Positions 16,235 through 25,807 of a stretch of DNA of 64,000 bases are shown here, one piece after another; the first letter of the stretch is position 1; every line of letters starts with the position of its first letter. The notes under the pieces were generated by a model. The model did no database searches. It was not told the origin of the DNA and was given only the letters and a program-made list of their open reading frames with translations. The translations under genes were made by a program, and so were the position numbers. This DNA comes from Pontibacter sp. G13 (GTDB lineage Bacteria > Bacteroidota > Bacteroidia > J057): positions 62,001-126,000 of the forward strand of contig NZ_CP134696.1 of assembly GCF_031851795.1 (NCBI RefSeq), written 5' to 3'.

Positions 16235-17973
16235 CCTTCCTTCTGGCTTTCCTTTCGCTGGCGGCGAGCTTCCTTCCGTTTTTGTCTCTCGGCCTTCTTT
16301 TTAGCCTTCCTGATCGATTTTTCAACCTGATGTGCATCGGGGATTGGACGATCTGGGACAAAGGTTGGGTCGTTGGATTTGATGGGAATTCCCAAATTCG
16401 ATACCAGTCCCGAGACCAGACTTTGTACATAGAAATGGAAAATCTGGCGATGCTTATTTCGGAGGTAGGCGATTTGGCCTGATTTGTAGAATTCATCCGA
16501 GGCCGATTTGGAATTTTTCAGGAAAAGATTCCCCAAGAAGTTTTTGACCTTTCCATCTTTGGCGGCATCGGGCGTAGGGTCAGAACCCAGCTTGAGATTC
16601 TGATAATCCATATCTACGCTCCCACGGCTTCGGGTATCATTTCCCGTGATCCGAAAACTCATCCCATTGAGATATCCCTGTGAAATATTGAGGCCCAAGG
16701 TAGGCCCCGTGAGACTGTTGAACCCAGTCAGCGGCATGCGCTTCAGAGAGCCGGATGAGGTAAATAAATCCCCAGGCCTATCCAGCCGAAAGTGTGCCTT
16801 GGCTTGCATCAAACCGGTTTTTTGGAATCTCGCGCTCAACTCCCAGATCATATCCCTCTGCCGTTTCCAATTCTCAGGATCATTGCTGAGGTGATAAATA
16901 TTGGCCCGCATCTGATCTAGCCAGACTTCCGTGGGCTTATCGGCCTTGGGAGCGAGGGTAACGGCATGGATGGAGCCCGTCCGGAGCGAAACGGTATCGA
17001 CAGTCAGGAGAAAAGGAATGGACCGGACCATCCCGGCAGGAAGTGGCTGGAAAGCGGGATTCTCTCTATAATGCTTGTTGTCTCTCTGGGTTTCGACTGT
17101 CAATTTCCCCACCTGAAGCTTCTGGACATGGATACCTGAATCGGGGTCAGCCAATCCCGACCAAAGGCCTATCGCTTCGATATTCACAGCCTCCACCGCG
17201 ATCCAAGTAGACTGATGACCCGCAAATCTAGGAACCTCAGCGGGTGGAAGCGTGGATCTGGCATACACCGAGGCGAGGTGAGTGACGTCTTGCTTGGGGA
17301 TGACCTGAAAATCCTTGGCGGAGATCCACATCAGACTATCTGGAGTCAGGTAGGCAACCGTGTCCACAAGCATGGCCAGATCACTGAAAAACCCTTTCTC
17401 CCCACTAAGTGCCATCGAATCCAAATGCAAATCCGCCACCTCCAGATCCCACAATTGAGCATAGAGCCATGTATAATGACGATCTGGGTCAATCAATCTC
17501 ACTTTCCCTTCACGGATGGAAATCCGATGAATCTCCACTGCCTGTAGGGTACTCACCGTGGAATCGGCATTCCCCTTTTCAATGGGTTCCCCTTGGGTAT
17601 GCGGCACCTCCCAGACCACCTCGGGCCCGATGATCGCCAATTCTTGAAAGGCGAGGGTTCGCTCATCCAACCATCGACTGAGATCCACCTCCTGAAAGGC
17701 GAGCTCTCCAACCCTGATGGATACAATGGGCATTTCGGAATCAGGATAGTCCACATCATTTCGAACCAATTCAATCCCCCTACAAATGACTCTCTGGCTA
17801 GCCACCTCGTAATCCATGTCCTCGATCGAAAGATCAAGTCCCTGGTCTACATTTTCCTGTACCCAACTCGCCAATCGATCCTCCAAGGATTGATCCAACC
17901 ACCAAGTAAACGCAAAATAGCCGATAAGGGCCAATGACACACATACACCAAACAGGATCAAGATTTTTTTCAC
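16231..17973 (-). CDS. AsmA-like, membrane-anchored envelope protein
   Basis: The 580-residue protein has one N-terminal membrane segment (residues about 4-26, ILILFGVCVSLALIGYFAF) followed by a long beta-rich part. The start LEDRLASWVQENVDQGLDLSIEDMDY, and later repeats of short strands with 'hydrophobic-x-hydrophobic' spacing, resemble AsmA/DUF748-type proteins. The last about 30 residues are a run rich in Lys, Arg and Glu. The AsmA-like family sits in the inner membrane facing the periplasm and is linked to lipid traffic and outer-membrane make-up; that role is only inferred here. It follows rnhB by 56 bases on the same strand, probably in one transcript. Confidence 0.6.
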   Translation of the reverse strand: MKKILILFGVCVSLALIGYFAFTWWLDQSLEDRLASWVQENVDQGLDLSIEDMDYEVASQRVICRGIELVRNDVDYPDSEMPIVSIRVGELAFQEVDLSRWLDERTLAFQELAIIGPEVVWEVPHTQGEPIEKGNADSTVSTLQAVEIHRISIREGKVRLIDPDRHYTWLYAQLWDLEVADLHLDSMALSGEKGFFSDLAMLVDTVAYLTPDSLMWISAKDFQVIPKQDVTHLASVYARSTLPPAEVPRFAGHQSTWIAVEAVNIEAIGLWSGLADPDSGIHVQKLQVGKLTVETQRDNKHYRENPAFQPLPAGMVRSIPFLLTVDTVSLRTGSIHAVTLAPKADKPTEVWLDQMRANIYHLSNDPENWKRQRDMIWELSARFQKTGLMQAKAHFRLDRPGDLFTSSGSLKRMPLTGFNSLTGPTLGLNISQGYLNGMSFRITGNDTRSRGSVDMDYQNLKLGSDPTPDAAKDGKVKNFLGNLFLKNSKSASDEFYKSGQIAYLRNKHRQIFHFYVQSLVSGLVSNLGIPIKSNDPTFVPDRPIPDAHQVEKSIRKAKKKAERQKRKEARRQRKESQKEG

Positions 17974-18029
17974 ACATCATGAATTTCAATCTAAACCCCC
18001 TCTGGAATTGAATTGTTGATTCTAGATCC

Positions 18030-18626
18030 CTAGAACAGGGTAGGCGGAATCTGCCAATTGAAGCTCATACGATGATAGGGCGATGGTCCGTGATCCCGGA
18101 TGGCTTCTTTGTGGGCCTTGGTGGGATATCCCTTGTTTCCCTTCCAGCCGTACTGGGGAAACTCCTGATCGAGCATTTCCATGATTTCATCCCGATAGGT
18201 CTTGGCGAGGATGGAAGCGGCAGCGATGTTCAGAAACCGACCATCCCCTTTGATCATGCAATCATAAGGCACATCCTCCCAGGGCCGAAACCGATTGCCG
18301 TCGATCAGGACGTGATTGGGCTTGGCTCCCAAGCCAGCCAGCGCTTCGTGCATGGCATCATACGTGGCGTTTAGGATGTTCACCTGATCGATCCGTTGGG
18401 CGGAACTCATCCCCACACACCAGTACTCGGCATGGGCCAATATTTCCTTGCGAAGCTCGTACCTTTTCTTTTCAGTGAGCTTTTTGGAGTCGTCCAATCC
18501 AGAAAGTGTGTAATCCAGCGGCAAAATCACCGCAGCGGCCACAACCGGCCCTGCAAGGCATCCACGGCCTGCTTCGTCCACTCCAGCCTCTAATTCGAGA
18601 CCCGTAAATGTCTGTTCTAACTTCAT
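18030..18626 (-). CDS. rnhB: ribonuclease HII
   Basis: RNase HII cuts the RNA strand of RNA-DNA hybrids and removes single ribonucleotides from DNA. The 198-residue protein has the catalytic start GVDEAGRGCLAGPVVAAAV with the DE pair, then GLDDSKKLTEKKR, HVLIDGN and SILAKTYRDEIM, all in family order. Length is normal. It is divergent from the first T9SS gene and sits just upstream of the AsmA-like gene, with which it may be co-transcribed. Confidence 0.95.
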   Translation of the reverse strand: MKLEQTFTGLELEAGVDEAGRGCLAGPVVAAAVILPLDYTLSGLDDSKKLTEKKRYELRKEILAHAEYWCVGMSSAQRIDQVNILNATYDAMHEALAGLGAKPNHVLIDGNRFRPWEDVPYDCMIKGDGRFLNIAAASILAKTYRDEIMEMLDQEFPQYGWKGNKGYPTKAHKEAIRDHGPSPYHRMSFNWQIPPTLF

Positions 18627-18665
18627 AAGACCCGAAAAACGCGAAAATACGAGGTTTCTAGTTGA

Positions 18666-18696
18666 TTTGGTTTCAGTATTTTTATTTATACCTTTA
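18666..18696 (+). promoter_or_regulatory. Promoter of the first T9SS gene
   Basis: TTTG (18666-18669), 19 bases, then TACCTTTA (18689-18696), a one-mismatch version of TAnnTTTG. It lies 41 bases before the ATG at 18738. The strong codon bias of the gene fits an active promoter. Confidence 0.6.
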
Positions 18697-18737
18697 AAAC
18701 TTGATTTTTTTCGATTACCAAACTAAATGCACGAAGC

Positions 18738-20996
18738 ATGAGTAAGCTTTATTCTCTGGCTCTTGCGTTGGGAATGATGTCTGGGATTTTCCTCCCGAAT
18801 CTCACCTCCGCACAAAATGCCGTCAATGACGATGTGTGTGATGCCATCGCCGTTCCAGTTGACGGAACCATTTACACCTACGACAACTTCAACTCCACCG
18901 CAGAACCGGGCGAGCAGTCCATCGTTCCTCCTTTGGGTGGTGGAGACGGAAACTTCGGCTGGTACGAGGATTCCATCACCAACTCCGTTTGGTTCACCTT
19001 TGTAGCTCCTGCCTCCGGATTCGTTACCATCGACTTGTGTAACGCCGGCGCATCCAACACCGATTTCGATACGCAGATCGCTGTTTACGATGTAGACTCC
19101 TGTGGAGACTTCTCCACCTTCCGTCTCTTGGCTGCCAATGATGACGTGAACTGCCCAGCTCCTTCCAATGTCTACGCTTCCACTGTGGACGTACCTTGCT
19201 TGGTTGCCGGTGAAACTTACTACTTCTTGGTAGATGGATGGTTGTCTCTTCCAACTTCTTCCGACACAGTAGGTAACTTCGGTGTTTCCATCACAGAGCT
19301 TCCAAACACGGGTGGTTCTGCTCTTTCAGCTAGCATCCTCTCCAAAGATCCTTCTTGCGAAGGCGTATTGGACGGAGCGCTTTCTGTTGGCGTGACTGGT
19401 GGATTCTTCCCTTACGAAATCTCTTGGAGCAACGGTGCTACCGATGCAGTGTTGACTGGATTGGACACAGGTTCCTACGTTGTGACTGTGATGGACGCTT
19501 GTGATAGCTCCTACACGGCTACCGTTTCTCTCCAGACCAGCAAATTGGTTGCTGACGCTGGCGAAGACTTGACTTTCTGCGATGGTGCCAACCTCACCGT
19601 ATTGGGAGCTACTCCTCCTGCTTCTGGTGGTAACCCAATCGCCCAAAGCCGTGTAGCTATGACCCAAGCTGGAGCATTCCTCCAAGGTCAAGTGATGGAC
19701 CCTGCTACTTACGATACCGTATTGTTCTTGCCACAAGGTAGCTACCCTGCTGGTTGCTACATCCAGAATGTATTCTTCGGAATTCAGGGAGACGACAACT
19801 TCCTCTTCATCGCGGATTTCGCCAGCAAAACTGCCACTCAGGTTGGATTGCTTGGAGCCCCTGCAGATGAGTCTTGGACTGGTTTGGATTACGATCCTGT
19901 TTCCGGACAGCTTTATGGTATCACCTACAACTCCAACACTGGTGCCAACAAGCTCTACACAGTTGACCCAGGCAACGGTGCTGCAACGTTCTCCACCAAT
20001 ATCAACATCAGTGGTCTCCTGATCTGGTTGGCAATCGACAATGACGGTACCCTCTACACTGGTGACTTGGCTACTGACGCCCTCCACACCATCGATCCGA
20101 TTACTGGTAACACTACTCAGATCGGTCCTTTCGGTGTGAATATCAACTTCCAACAGGATGCTGATATCGATCCTGAAACTGGAGACCTCTACGCTGTGAT
20201 GTACGGTAACGACTTCACCGCTTCCGAATACCGCAAAATCGACAAGACTACCGGTAACTCCCTCCCATTCGGTGATGTAGTATTCGCAGGTCAAGCACTT
20301 GCTGGTATCGGCGCGGTAGGTATCGCTCCAAAAGACCCAACTGTAGACGAGTACAACTACGTATGGCAAGGTCTGGGTATCTTGAACCCATTCCAAGCTA
20401 ACCCTGAGTTGAACGTCCCGATCTCCGGAACCTATTTCCTCTCCGTTCAGGACAACTGTAACTCAATTGACGTTGACACAGTGAACATCACCGTGAACTC
20501 CGAATTGCTGTTCTCCTTCACTACCACTCCAGTTGGAAACGGTAGCTTGGGTTCTGCATCTGTTGCGGTTGCCAACGAAACGGGAAGCTTGAGCTACCTC
20601 TGGGACAATGGCGAGACCACTTCCACCATCGTTGATCTTGACACTGGATGGTACACCGTGACCGTATTCGACGACATCGGATGTTCCAAAACTGACTCCG
20701 TATATGTAGCAAACGTGGTATCTGTCGATCCATTGGCAGCTGCTGGTATCGCTACCATGGAGATCTACCCGAATCCAAACCCTGGTATCTTCATGCTCAA
20801 CCTCGAAATGGCTACTGCCGACAAGGTGAACGTTGCGATCTTCGACCTCAAAGGTGGAATCGTTTACAAGCAAGCGCTGGGTACTCAGCAGTTCTTCGAT
20901 CAGACCATCGATCTCGGAGACATGGCTGCGGGGGTTTACAACGTACAAGTGACTACTTCTCAGGGAGTAGCTACCACCCGCATGATCGTGGAGTAA
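18738..20996 (+). CDS. secreted T9SS type A cargo with PPC-like, SprB-type and propeller domains (paralogue 1)
   Basis: The 752-residue protein has a signal peptide ending at about residue 25 (NLTSAQ). Next comes a PPC-like beta-sandwich (about 26-190, SVWFTFVAPASG and FDTQIAVYDVDSCGDF). A SprB-type repeat (about 195-265) and a propeller-like region (about 290-545, with LYTVDPGNGAAT and GLDYDPVSGQLYGITY) follow. Then an Ig-like strand set and a second SprB-type repeat lead to a T9SS sorting domain (MEIYPNPNPGIFMLNLE to the end). It should be exported through type IX secretion and attached to or released from the surface. Codons are strongly biased (GGT, GCT, AAC, TTC), suggesting high expression. 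It is the first of three paralogues in tandem. Function is unknown. Confidence 0.85.
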   Translation: MSKLYSLALALGMMSGIFLPNLTSAQNAVNDDVCDAIAVPVDGTIYTYDNFNSTAEPGEQSIVPPLGGGDGNFGWYEDSITNSVWFTFVAPASGFVTIDLCNAGASNTDFDTQIAVYDVDSCGDFSTFRLLAANDDVNCPAPSNVYASTVDVPCLVAGETYYFLVDGWLSLPTSSDTVGNFGVSITELPNTGGSALSASILSKDPSCEGVLDGALSVGVTGGFFPYEISWSNGATDAVLTGLDTGSYVVTVMDACDSSYTATVSLQTSKLVADAGEDLTFCDGANLTVLGATPPASGGNPIAQSRVAMTQAGAFLQGQVMDPATYDTVLFLPQGSYPAGCYIQNVFFGIQGDDNFLFIADFASKTATQVGLLGAPADESWTGLDYDPVSGQLYGITYNSNTGANKLYTVDPGNGAATFSTNINISGLLIWLAIDNDGTLYTGDLATDALHTIDPITGNTTQIGPFGVNINFQQDADIDPETGDLYAVMYGNDFTASEYRKIDKTTGNSLPFGDVVFAGQALAGIGAVGIAPKDPTVDEYNYVWQGLGILNPFQANPELNVPISGTYFLSVQDNCNSIDVDTVNITVNSELLFSFTTTPVGNGSLGSASVAVANETGSLSYLWDNGETTSTIVDLDTGWYTVTVFDDIGCSKTDSVYVANVVSVDPLAAAGIATMEIYPNPNPGIFMLNLEMATADKVNVAIFDLKGGIVYKQALGTQQFFDQTIDLGDMAAGVYNVQVTTSQGVATTRMIVE

Positions 20997-21025
20997 CCTC
21001 CATGTTCATGATCGGATAATATTGA

Positions 21026-21060
21026 AAAGGCCATCTACGCAAGTGGATGGCCTTTCCTTT
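21026..21060 (+). terminator. Rho-independent terminator of T9SS paralogue 1
   Basis: A perfect AAAGGCCATC / GATGGCCTTT stem with a ten-base loop, followed by CCTTT. Confidence 0.8.
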
Positions 21061-21080
21061 GAAAGTTACCAGGAATATTT

Positions 21081-21224
21081 GGGCATGCCCCGGCGGCTGG
21101 ATATCCGTTCCTCTCCTAAGAGGATGATCGCCGGGTCGGGCTGCTTCGTGGGTACGCTGGCGCTTCCGTCCCGTCGGATTCCTGTTGGTTTCAGAAAAGC
21201 CCATACTTACCTGAGAAACCAACA
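21081..21224. repeat. Palindromic REP-like element
   Basis: This GC-rich block in the gap between T9SS paralogues 1 and 2 has a chain of palindromes. They are GGGCATGCCC (21081-21090), arms CCCGGCG/CGCCGGG (21089 and 21129), GGATATCC (21099-21106) and a TCCTCT/AGAGGA hairpin (21109-21124). A perfect 10-base pair TGTTGGTTTC/GAAACCAACA (21183 and 21215) follows. The part GGGCATGCCCCGGCG...CGCCGGGTCGGGCTG recalls an interspersed repeat I have seen between genes in Bacteroidota genomes, but this was not checked. No coding frame fits. The remaining gap to 21514 shows nothing further. Confidence 0.5.
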
Positions 21225-21514
21225 ATTGGCGGAATCTATATGCCCTTCCGACAGGACCGCTCCTGAGGTCGCGCCACTACGATCCCTCATGCCGCACACC
21301 CCCACCGCACCTCATAGATTGATCCCCTCATTAGGATGAAATACACCTTTTTCCATAATGATCCAGCACCCCAAAACGTAATCCATCGTGAGCCTTGCAA
21401 GTTCATTCCCACAAAAAGCCTGTTTTCACAAACATTTTTCCTGTTATTTCGAATCGGGTTCAAATCTCAATTTCGAATATAACCCTGACTGAATTGTCCA
21501 AACCGCTCTTCCTT

Positions 21515-24500
21515 ATGCACACGATCCGGATCTGCTCTACCTTGGTCGGGTTGGCCCTGCTCTTCACCGGTCCCTTGTTTGCCCAACCTGCCAATGACGA
21601 TCTCTGCCAAGCTTCTCTCATCTCCCTCAATGTGGGCTGTACCGGCCCCAATGGAGACAATACCAATGCCACCTCCCAGGTCTCTGAACCTTCAGCTTCC
21701 TGTTTCATCGGGGGAGCCAACTCGGTCTGGTACAAATTTGCAGCCCCAGTCACAGGCCTAGTGACCATTTCCACCGATCATCTGGTGGGAGACAATACAG
21801 ATACCGAAATTGCGCTGTACGCCCTTCCCAATGGGGATTGTACAAACTTGTTAGATCTGGTTGAACTTGCGTGCGATCAGGATGGCGGAACTTCAAGCGC
21901 CTTCAACTCGACCATATCAGGCGCGCCAGTGACTCCTGGGGACACCTTTTACGTCCAAGTATCCGGCTGGAGCGGCACCGAGGGGAGCTTTTGCCTGACA
22001 GTCGATTCCCTCATCACCCCCTCCAACGACAATCTTTGCAACGCGATCGAAGCAGTCGTAGATGGATCGTGCAATGGAACCCCCAATGGGGATAATAGCG
22101 GAGCAGGCATCCAGTCAGGAGAACCCACTCCCACTTGCTTCAATTCCCAACCACATTCCGTTTGGTACTTTTTCCAAGCACCGGCATCAGGATTGGTCAA
22201 CATCTCCACCGATTTCCCGATTGGCACACTCACCGATACCGAAATCGCACTCTATGAACAGACCAGTGGAGATTGCAGCACCTTGGGGACCCTCAACCAA
22301 TTGGCTTGTGACCAAGATGGCGGCACCACAGTGAGCTTTAATTCTTTGATCACCGGGGCAATCGTGGTGCCCGGTGATACTTACTATATCCAAGTTTCAG
22401 GATGGAACGGCGCTGAGGGCTCTTTCTGCCTACAGGTGGAGTCCGTTCAACCTCCACCAAATGATTCCCTTTGCCAAGCCATCGCACTGACGCTTGGGGC
22501 GGGATGTAGTGGCACCTCCAACGGAGACAATACCGGAGCCCAGTCCCACCCCAATGAACCTGTGCCGAGCTGCTTTTCTGGAGGAGCGAATTCGGTTTGG
22601 TACTCATTCCAAGGACCCGCCACGGGCTATGTTCAGATATCCACTGATTATGCCATCGGTAGTCTCACAGACTCTGAGATGGCACTGTATCTACTTCCAA
22701 ATGGTGATTGTACAGATCTCTCGGATTTGATAGAATTGGAATGCGATCAGGATGCCGGAGTCGTTTCGAGTTTCAATTCCGTCATTGTCACTTCTGTTAC
22801 CCCAAATGAGACCTACTATATTCAGGTCTCTGGATGGAATGGAGCCGAGGGAACTTTCTGCGTGACCGTAGACGGCATCAATCCTCCTCCAGCCAATGAC
22901 ACGCTGTGCAATGCGCTTCCCATCACAGTCGGTACCAGCTGCGCGGGAACTCCCAATGTCGACAATACCAACACCTCTCTTACCCTTACGGAGCCTCTGG
23001 GATGCGCTGCAGGCGCCACCAACTCCATCTGGTATACCTTCGTCGCCCCTCCATCTGGATATGTCAATATCAAGGCAGATACCGCTTCCGTCGGTGGCAC
23101 CAATGGCCAACTCGCCTTCCATGTCTACGACCTTCAGGGGGATTGTACGGATTTCAACAATCTGGTATCTGTCGGTTGCGAGGTGCTTGACCTTGCCTCT
23201 GATGCGGCATTGGACACACTCCCGGTAACGCCAGGCGAAACCTATTATCTACAAGTACTAAGCTTGGCATTTGGGACATTTTGCCTAGAAATCGAGGAAA
23301 CTATCCCGACATTCATCCCCTCCAATGACAATGTCTGCCAGGCCATCTCCCTCCCTGTAGATGGGAGCTATGGGGTTTATTCCAACTTGAATGCTACGCT
23401 TCAATCCGGAGAATCCGCCCTAAATCCACCTCCCGGCAATGGCCAGACCAATGATGGGTGGTTTGTAGGAGACACGATGATCCAAACTTCAGTATGGTTC
23501 AGCTTTGTGGCACCTCAGTCTGGGTCCATGAGCATCGATCTCTGCAATGGAGGCAGCGCCAATACGACATTTGACACACAGATTGCGCTTTATTCCACCA
23601 CTGACTGTCAGGATTTTGGCACATTCACCTGGCTATTCGGTAATGATGACAATCCCAACCTCTGTCCCTCTCCGACCAACAATTACGCCTCCTATATGGA
23701 GGTAGAATGCCTGACACCCGGTGAGACCTATTACATCTTGGTTGACGGGTTTGATGGAGAGACTGGATCCTTTGAGATTGGACTTGCTCCCATCATTACA
23801 GATCCACTTGTGCTATCTGGATTTGGCCTCCCTCCAACTTGTCTGGGTACAAGTTCAGGCTCGGTTTCTGTGGCAGTCAAAGGGGGAAGCCAGCCATATA
23901 GATATAGCTGGAATACCGGGGATACGGTTTCCCTCATAGAAAACGTCCCAGCCGGACCGTACACCGTGGTTGTGACAGATGCGTGTAATGCGGTGGATTC
24001 TGCTTCGATACTGCTCCCCAACCCACAAGGATTGGTGGCAGATGCAGGCCCTGATCAAATTGCCTGTGACGGCACCCCGGTTCAACTGGGAGGAAATCCT
24101 ACCGCTGTGGGAGGGTATCCTTTTCCACAGTCAAGAGGATATTTCATCGAGTCCAATTTCAATACCGGCGTGCAGACCTTCTCCAAGGCTCCTCTTCGCA
24201 GGCTGAGTCCTCTTCAAGGAATCTCGACCTTGGACACACTGGGTAATATCCTAGCAGGGGATTTTGTGGAAGGTGTATTTGTGGGAATCGATGATGACAA
24301 TCGCCAATTGGTCCTGATCGACACCTCGACCGGGCTCCCGACCTTGATACCGGGTATGGCGGCGTCTTCCAATGACACCTGGACCGGATTGGCCTATGAT
24401 CGGACTTCTTCGACCTTGTATGCCACCACGAGCAGCGGATCATCGTCCACGCTCTATACAGTGGATTTATTCACCGCCACCCCTACTCCAATTGGCGTGA

Positions 24501-25474
24501 TGAATATTTCAGTACCGATTTGGCTCGCCATCGATACCCTTGGGAACCTGTTTACCCTCAACTTGGAGGACGACCAGCTCTACAGCGTCAATTCCTCCAC
24601 AGGATTTGCAACCGCAATAGGTCCTGTAGGATTTGATGCGAATTTCCCCCAAGACGCAGATTTCGATGAACGGACCAATAGGCTATACACGACCGCCTTC
24701 AATGGAGATGCCTTCTCTACGGAGTACCGAGAAATCTCCACAGACACAGGGTTGAGCAATCTGATCAGTCAGGTTGCCGGGCCGATCAATTATCCTTCAT
24801 TTGCCATCTCTCCGGGAATAGCTCCAGTCTACACCTATGATTGGACCCCAAGCATTGGTCTGGATGATTCCTCGATTGCCAATCCCATGATGAATCAGGC
24901 GTTGGATACAGAATTTGTCCTTTCCGTAACAGATGCCTGTGGGACAACCCGCACCGATACAGTGTCGGTATCAGCCTCGGTCATCAGCTTGGTGTTGAGC
25001 GCAAATCCAGATGATGGGTCCGGAAATGGTGCAGCCACTGTCAATATCTCTGGCGGCAATCCTCCATACGACATCCTCTGGTCAAATGGATCTGCCACCT
25101 CTACGATATCGGGGCTTGATCAGGGCACCTATACGGTATCAGTGACCGATTCTACGGGATGCAACAAAACAGATAGCATTGAAGTGACCGGTCCGGTTTC
25201 CATCGATCCAACCGATTTGGGAATATCGGAATATCAACTTTTCCCAGTTCCGGCTACTACAGTCCTTCAGGTTCAGGTAACCTTGGTCACCCCGGGGAAA
25301 CTATCTTTGGTGTTGGTGGATATACAGGGACGTTCGGTCAGGTCCCAAGCGGGAGATCATGTGCAAATCAGCCACCAACATCAGCTATCCGTAGAGGGAT
25401 TGGCAAGTGGGTTCTACACCCTGTACATCCAGACAGAAAGCGGAATATTTAGGCAAAAAATCAGCATCAAATAG
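21515..25474 (+). CDS. large secreted T9SS type A cargo with expanded PPC-like repeats (paralogue 2)
   Basis: From the ATG at 21515 the protein has 1319 residues with a clean signal peptide (LLFTGPLFAQ); the frame is open 40 codons further upstream but that part does not look like a leader. Four closely related PPC-like repeats of about 120-130 residues follow, each with NDxLCxA, SVWYxFxxPxxG, TEIALY and PGDTYYxQVSGW. A fifth, more divergent one resembles the single PPC-like domain of the neighbours. Then come a SprB-type repeat, the propeller-like region, a second SprB-type repeat and a C-terminal sorting domain (YQLFPVPATTVLQVQV). The sorting domain has FPVPA where most have YPNP. Codon bias is weaker than in the flanking paralogues. 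Confidence 0.85.
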   Translation: MHTIRICSTLVGLALLFTGPLFAQPANDDLCQASLISLNVGCTGPNGDNTNATSQVSEPSASCFIGGANSVWYKFAAPVTGLVTISTDHLVGDNTDTEIALYALPNGDCTNLLDLVELACDQDGGTSSAFNSTISGAPVTPGDTFYVQVSGWSGTEGSFCLTVDSLITPSNDNLCNAIEAVVDGSCNGTPNGDNSGAGIQSGEPTPTCFNSQPHSVWYFFQAPASGLVNISTDFPIGTLTDTEIALYEQTSGDCSTLGTLNQLACDQDGGTTVSFNSLITGAIVVPGDTYYIQVSGWNGAEGSFCLQVESVQPPPNDSLCQAIALTLGAGCSGTSNGDNTGAQSHPNEPVPSCFSGGANSVWYSFQGPATGYVQISTDYAIGSLTDSEMALYLLPNGDCTDLSDLIELECDQDAGVVSSFNSVIVTSVTPNETYYIQVSGWNGAEGTFCVTVDGINPPPANDTLCNALPITVGTSCAGTPNVDNTNTSLTLTEPLGCAAGATNSIWYTFVAPPSGYVNIKADTASVGGTNGQLAFHVYDLQGDCTDFNNLVSVGCEVLDLASDAALDTLPVTPGETYYLQVLSLAFGTFCLEIEETIPTFIPSNDNVCQAISLPVDGSYGVYSNLNATLQSGESALNPPPGNGQTNDGWFVGDTMIQTSVWFSFVAPQSGSMSIDLCNGGSANTTFDTQIALYSTTDCQDFGTFTWLFGNDDNPNLCPSPTNNYASYMEVECLTPGETYYILVDGFDGETGSFEIGLAPIITDPLVLSGFGLPPTCLGTSSGSVSVAVKGGSQPYRYSWNTGDTVSLIENVPAGPYTVVVTDACNAVDSASILLPNPQGLVADAGPDQIACDGTPVQLGGNPTAVGGYPFPQSRGYFIESNFNTGVQTFSKAPLRRLSPLQGISTLDTLGNILAGDFVEGVFVGIDDDNRQLVLIDTSTGLPTLIPGMAASSNDTWTGLAYDRTSSTLYATTSSGSSSTLYTVDLFTATPTPIGVMNISVPIWLAIDTLGNLFTLNLEDDQLYSVNSSTGFATAIGPVGFDANFPQDADFDERTNRLYTTAFNGDAFSTEYREISTDTGLSNLISQVAGPINYPSFAISPGIAPVYTYDWTPSIGLDDSSIANPMMNQALDTEFVLSVTDACGTTRTDTVSVSASVISLVLSANPDDGSGNGAATVNISGGNPPYDILWSNGSATSTISGLDQGTYTVSVTDSTGCNKTDSIEVTGPVSIDPTDLGISEYQLFPVPATTVLQVQVTLVTPGKLSLVLVDIQGRSVRSQAGDHVQISHQHQLSVEGLASGFYTLYIQTESGIFRQKISIK

Positions 25475-25511
25475 CCTTCTTCGGTCTTTTCAAGTTTTCT
25501 TTCGAGTAAAC

Positions 25512-25547
25512 AAACGCGCCTTCCAAGTGATTGGGAGGCGCGTTTTT
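25512..25547 (+). terminator. Rho-independent terminator of T9SS paralogue 2
   Basis: AAACGCGCCT pairs with AGGCGCGTTT, extended by CCAA/TTGG, and runs into TTTTT. Confidence 0.85.
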
Positions 25548-25807
25548 GGGCTATAAAAAACACAGGGAGGATGTGGGGCCTCAAGCCTTCCCCAAAAAGG
25601 TAAAAACCTGTGCTTCGAGAAGGCGAAAAATAGTATTGCCAAATAGTCAAGTGTATGATGATTCAGATAGTTCGAAAAACAAAGCAACTGAATTCATCGC
25701 AATATTTGACTTGTCAGGAATTTGGATTCTAGCTACATTAGTAATTCGATTTTTCATCACATCCCGGTTACAATGGGATAAACAGGGACTCCCTAACCTA
25801 ATTTACT

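Noticed and set aside
19326-20396. Open frame of about 355 codons opposite T9SS paralogue 1
   Set aside because: It arises from the strong codon bias of the real gene, which avoids codons complementary to stops. No start context, signal or domain.
21056-21394. Possible tRNA or other RNA gene in the gap after T9SS paralogue 1
   Set aside because: The palindromes do not form a cloverleaf and there is no TTCNANNC arm in position; it fits a REP-like element better.
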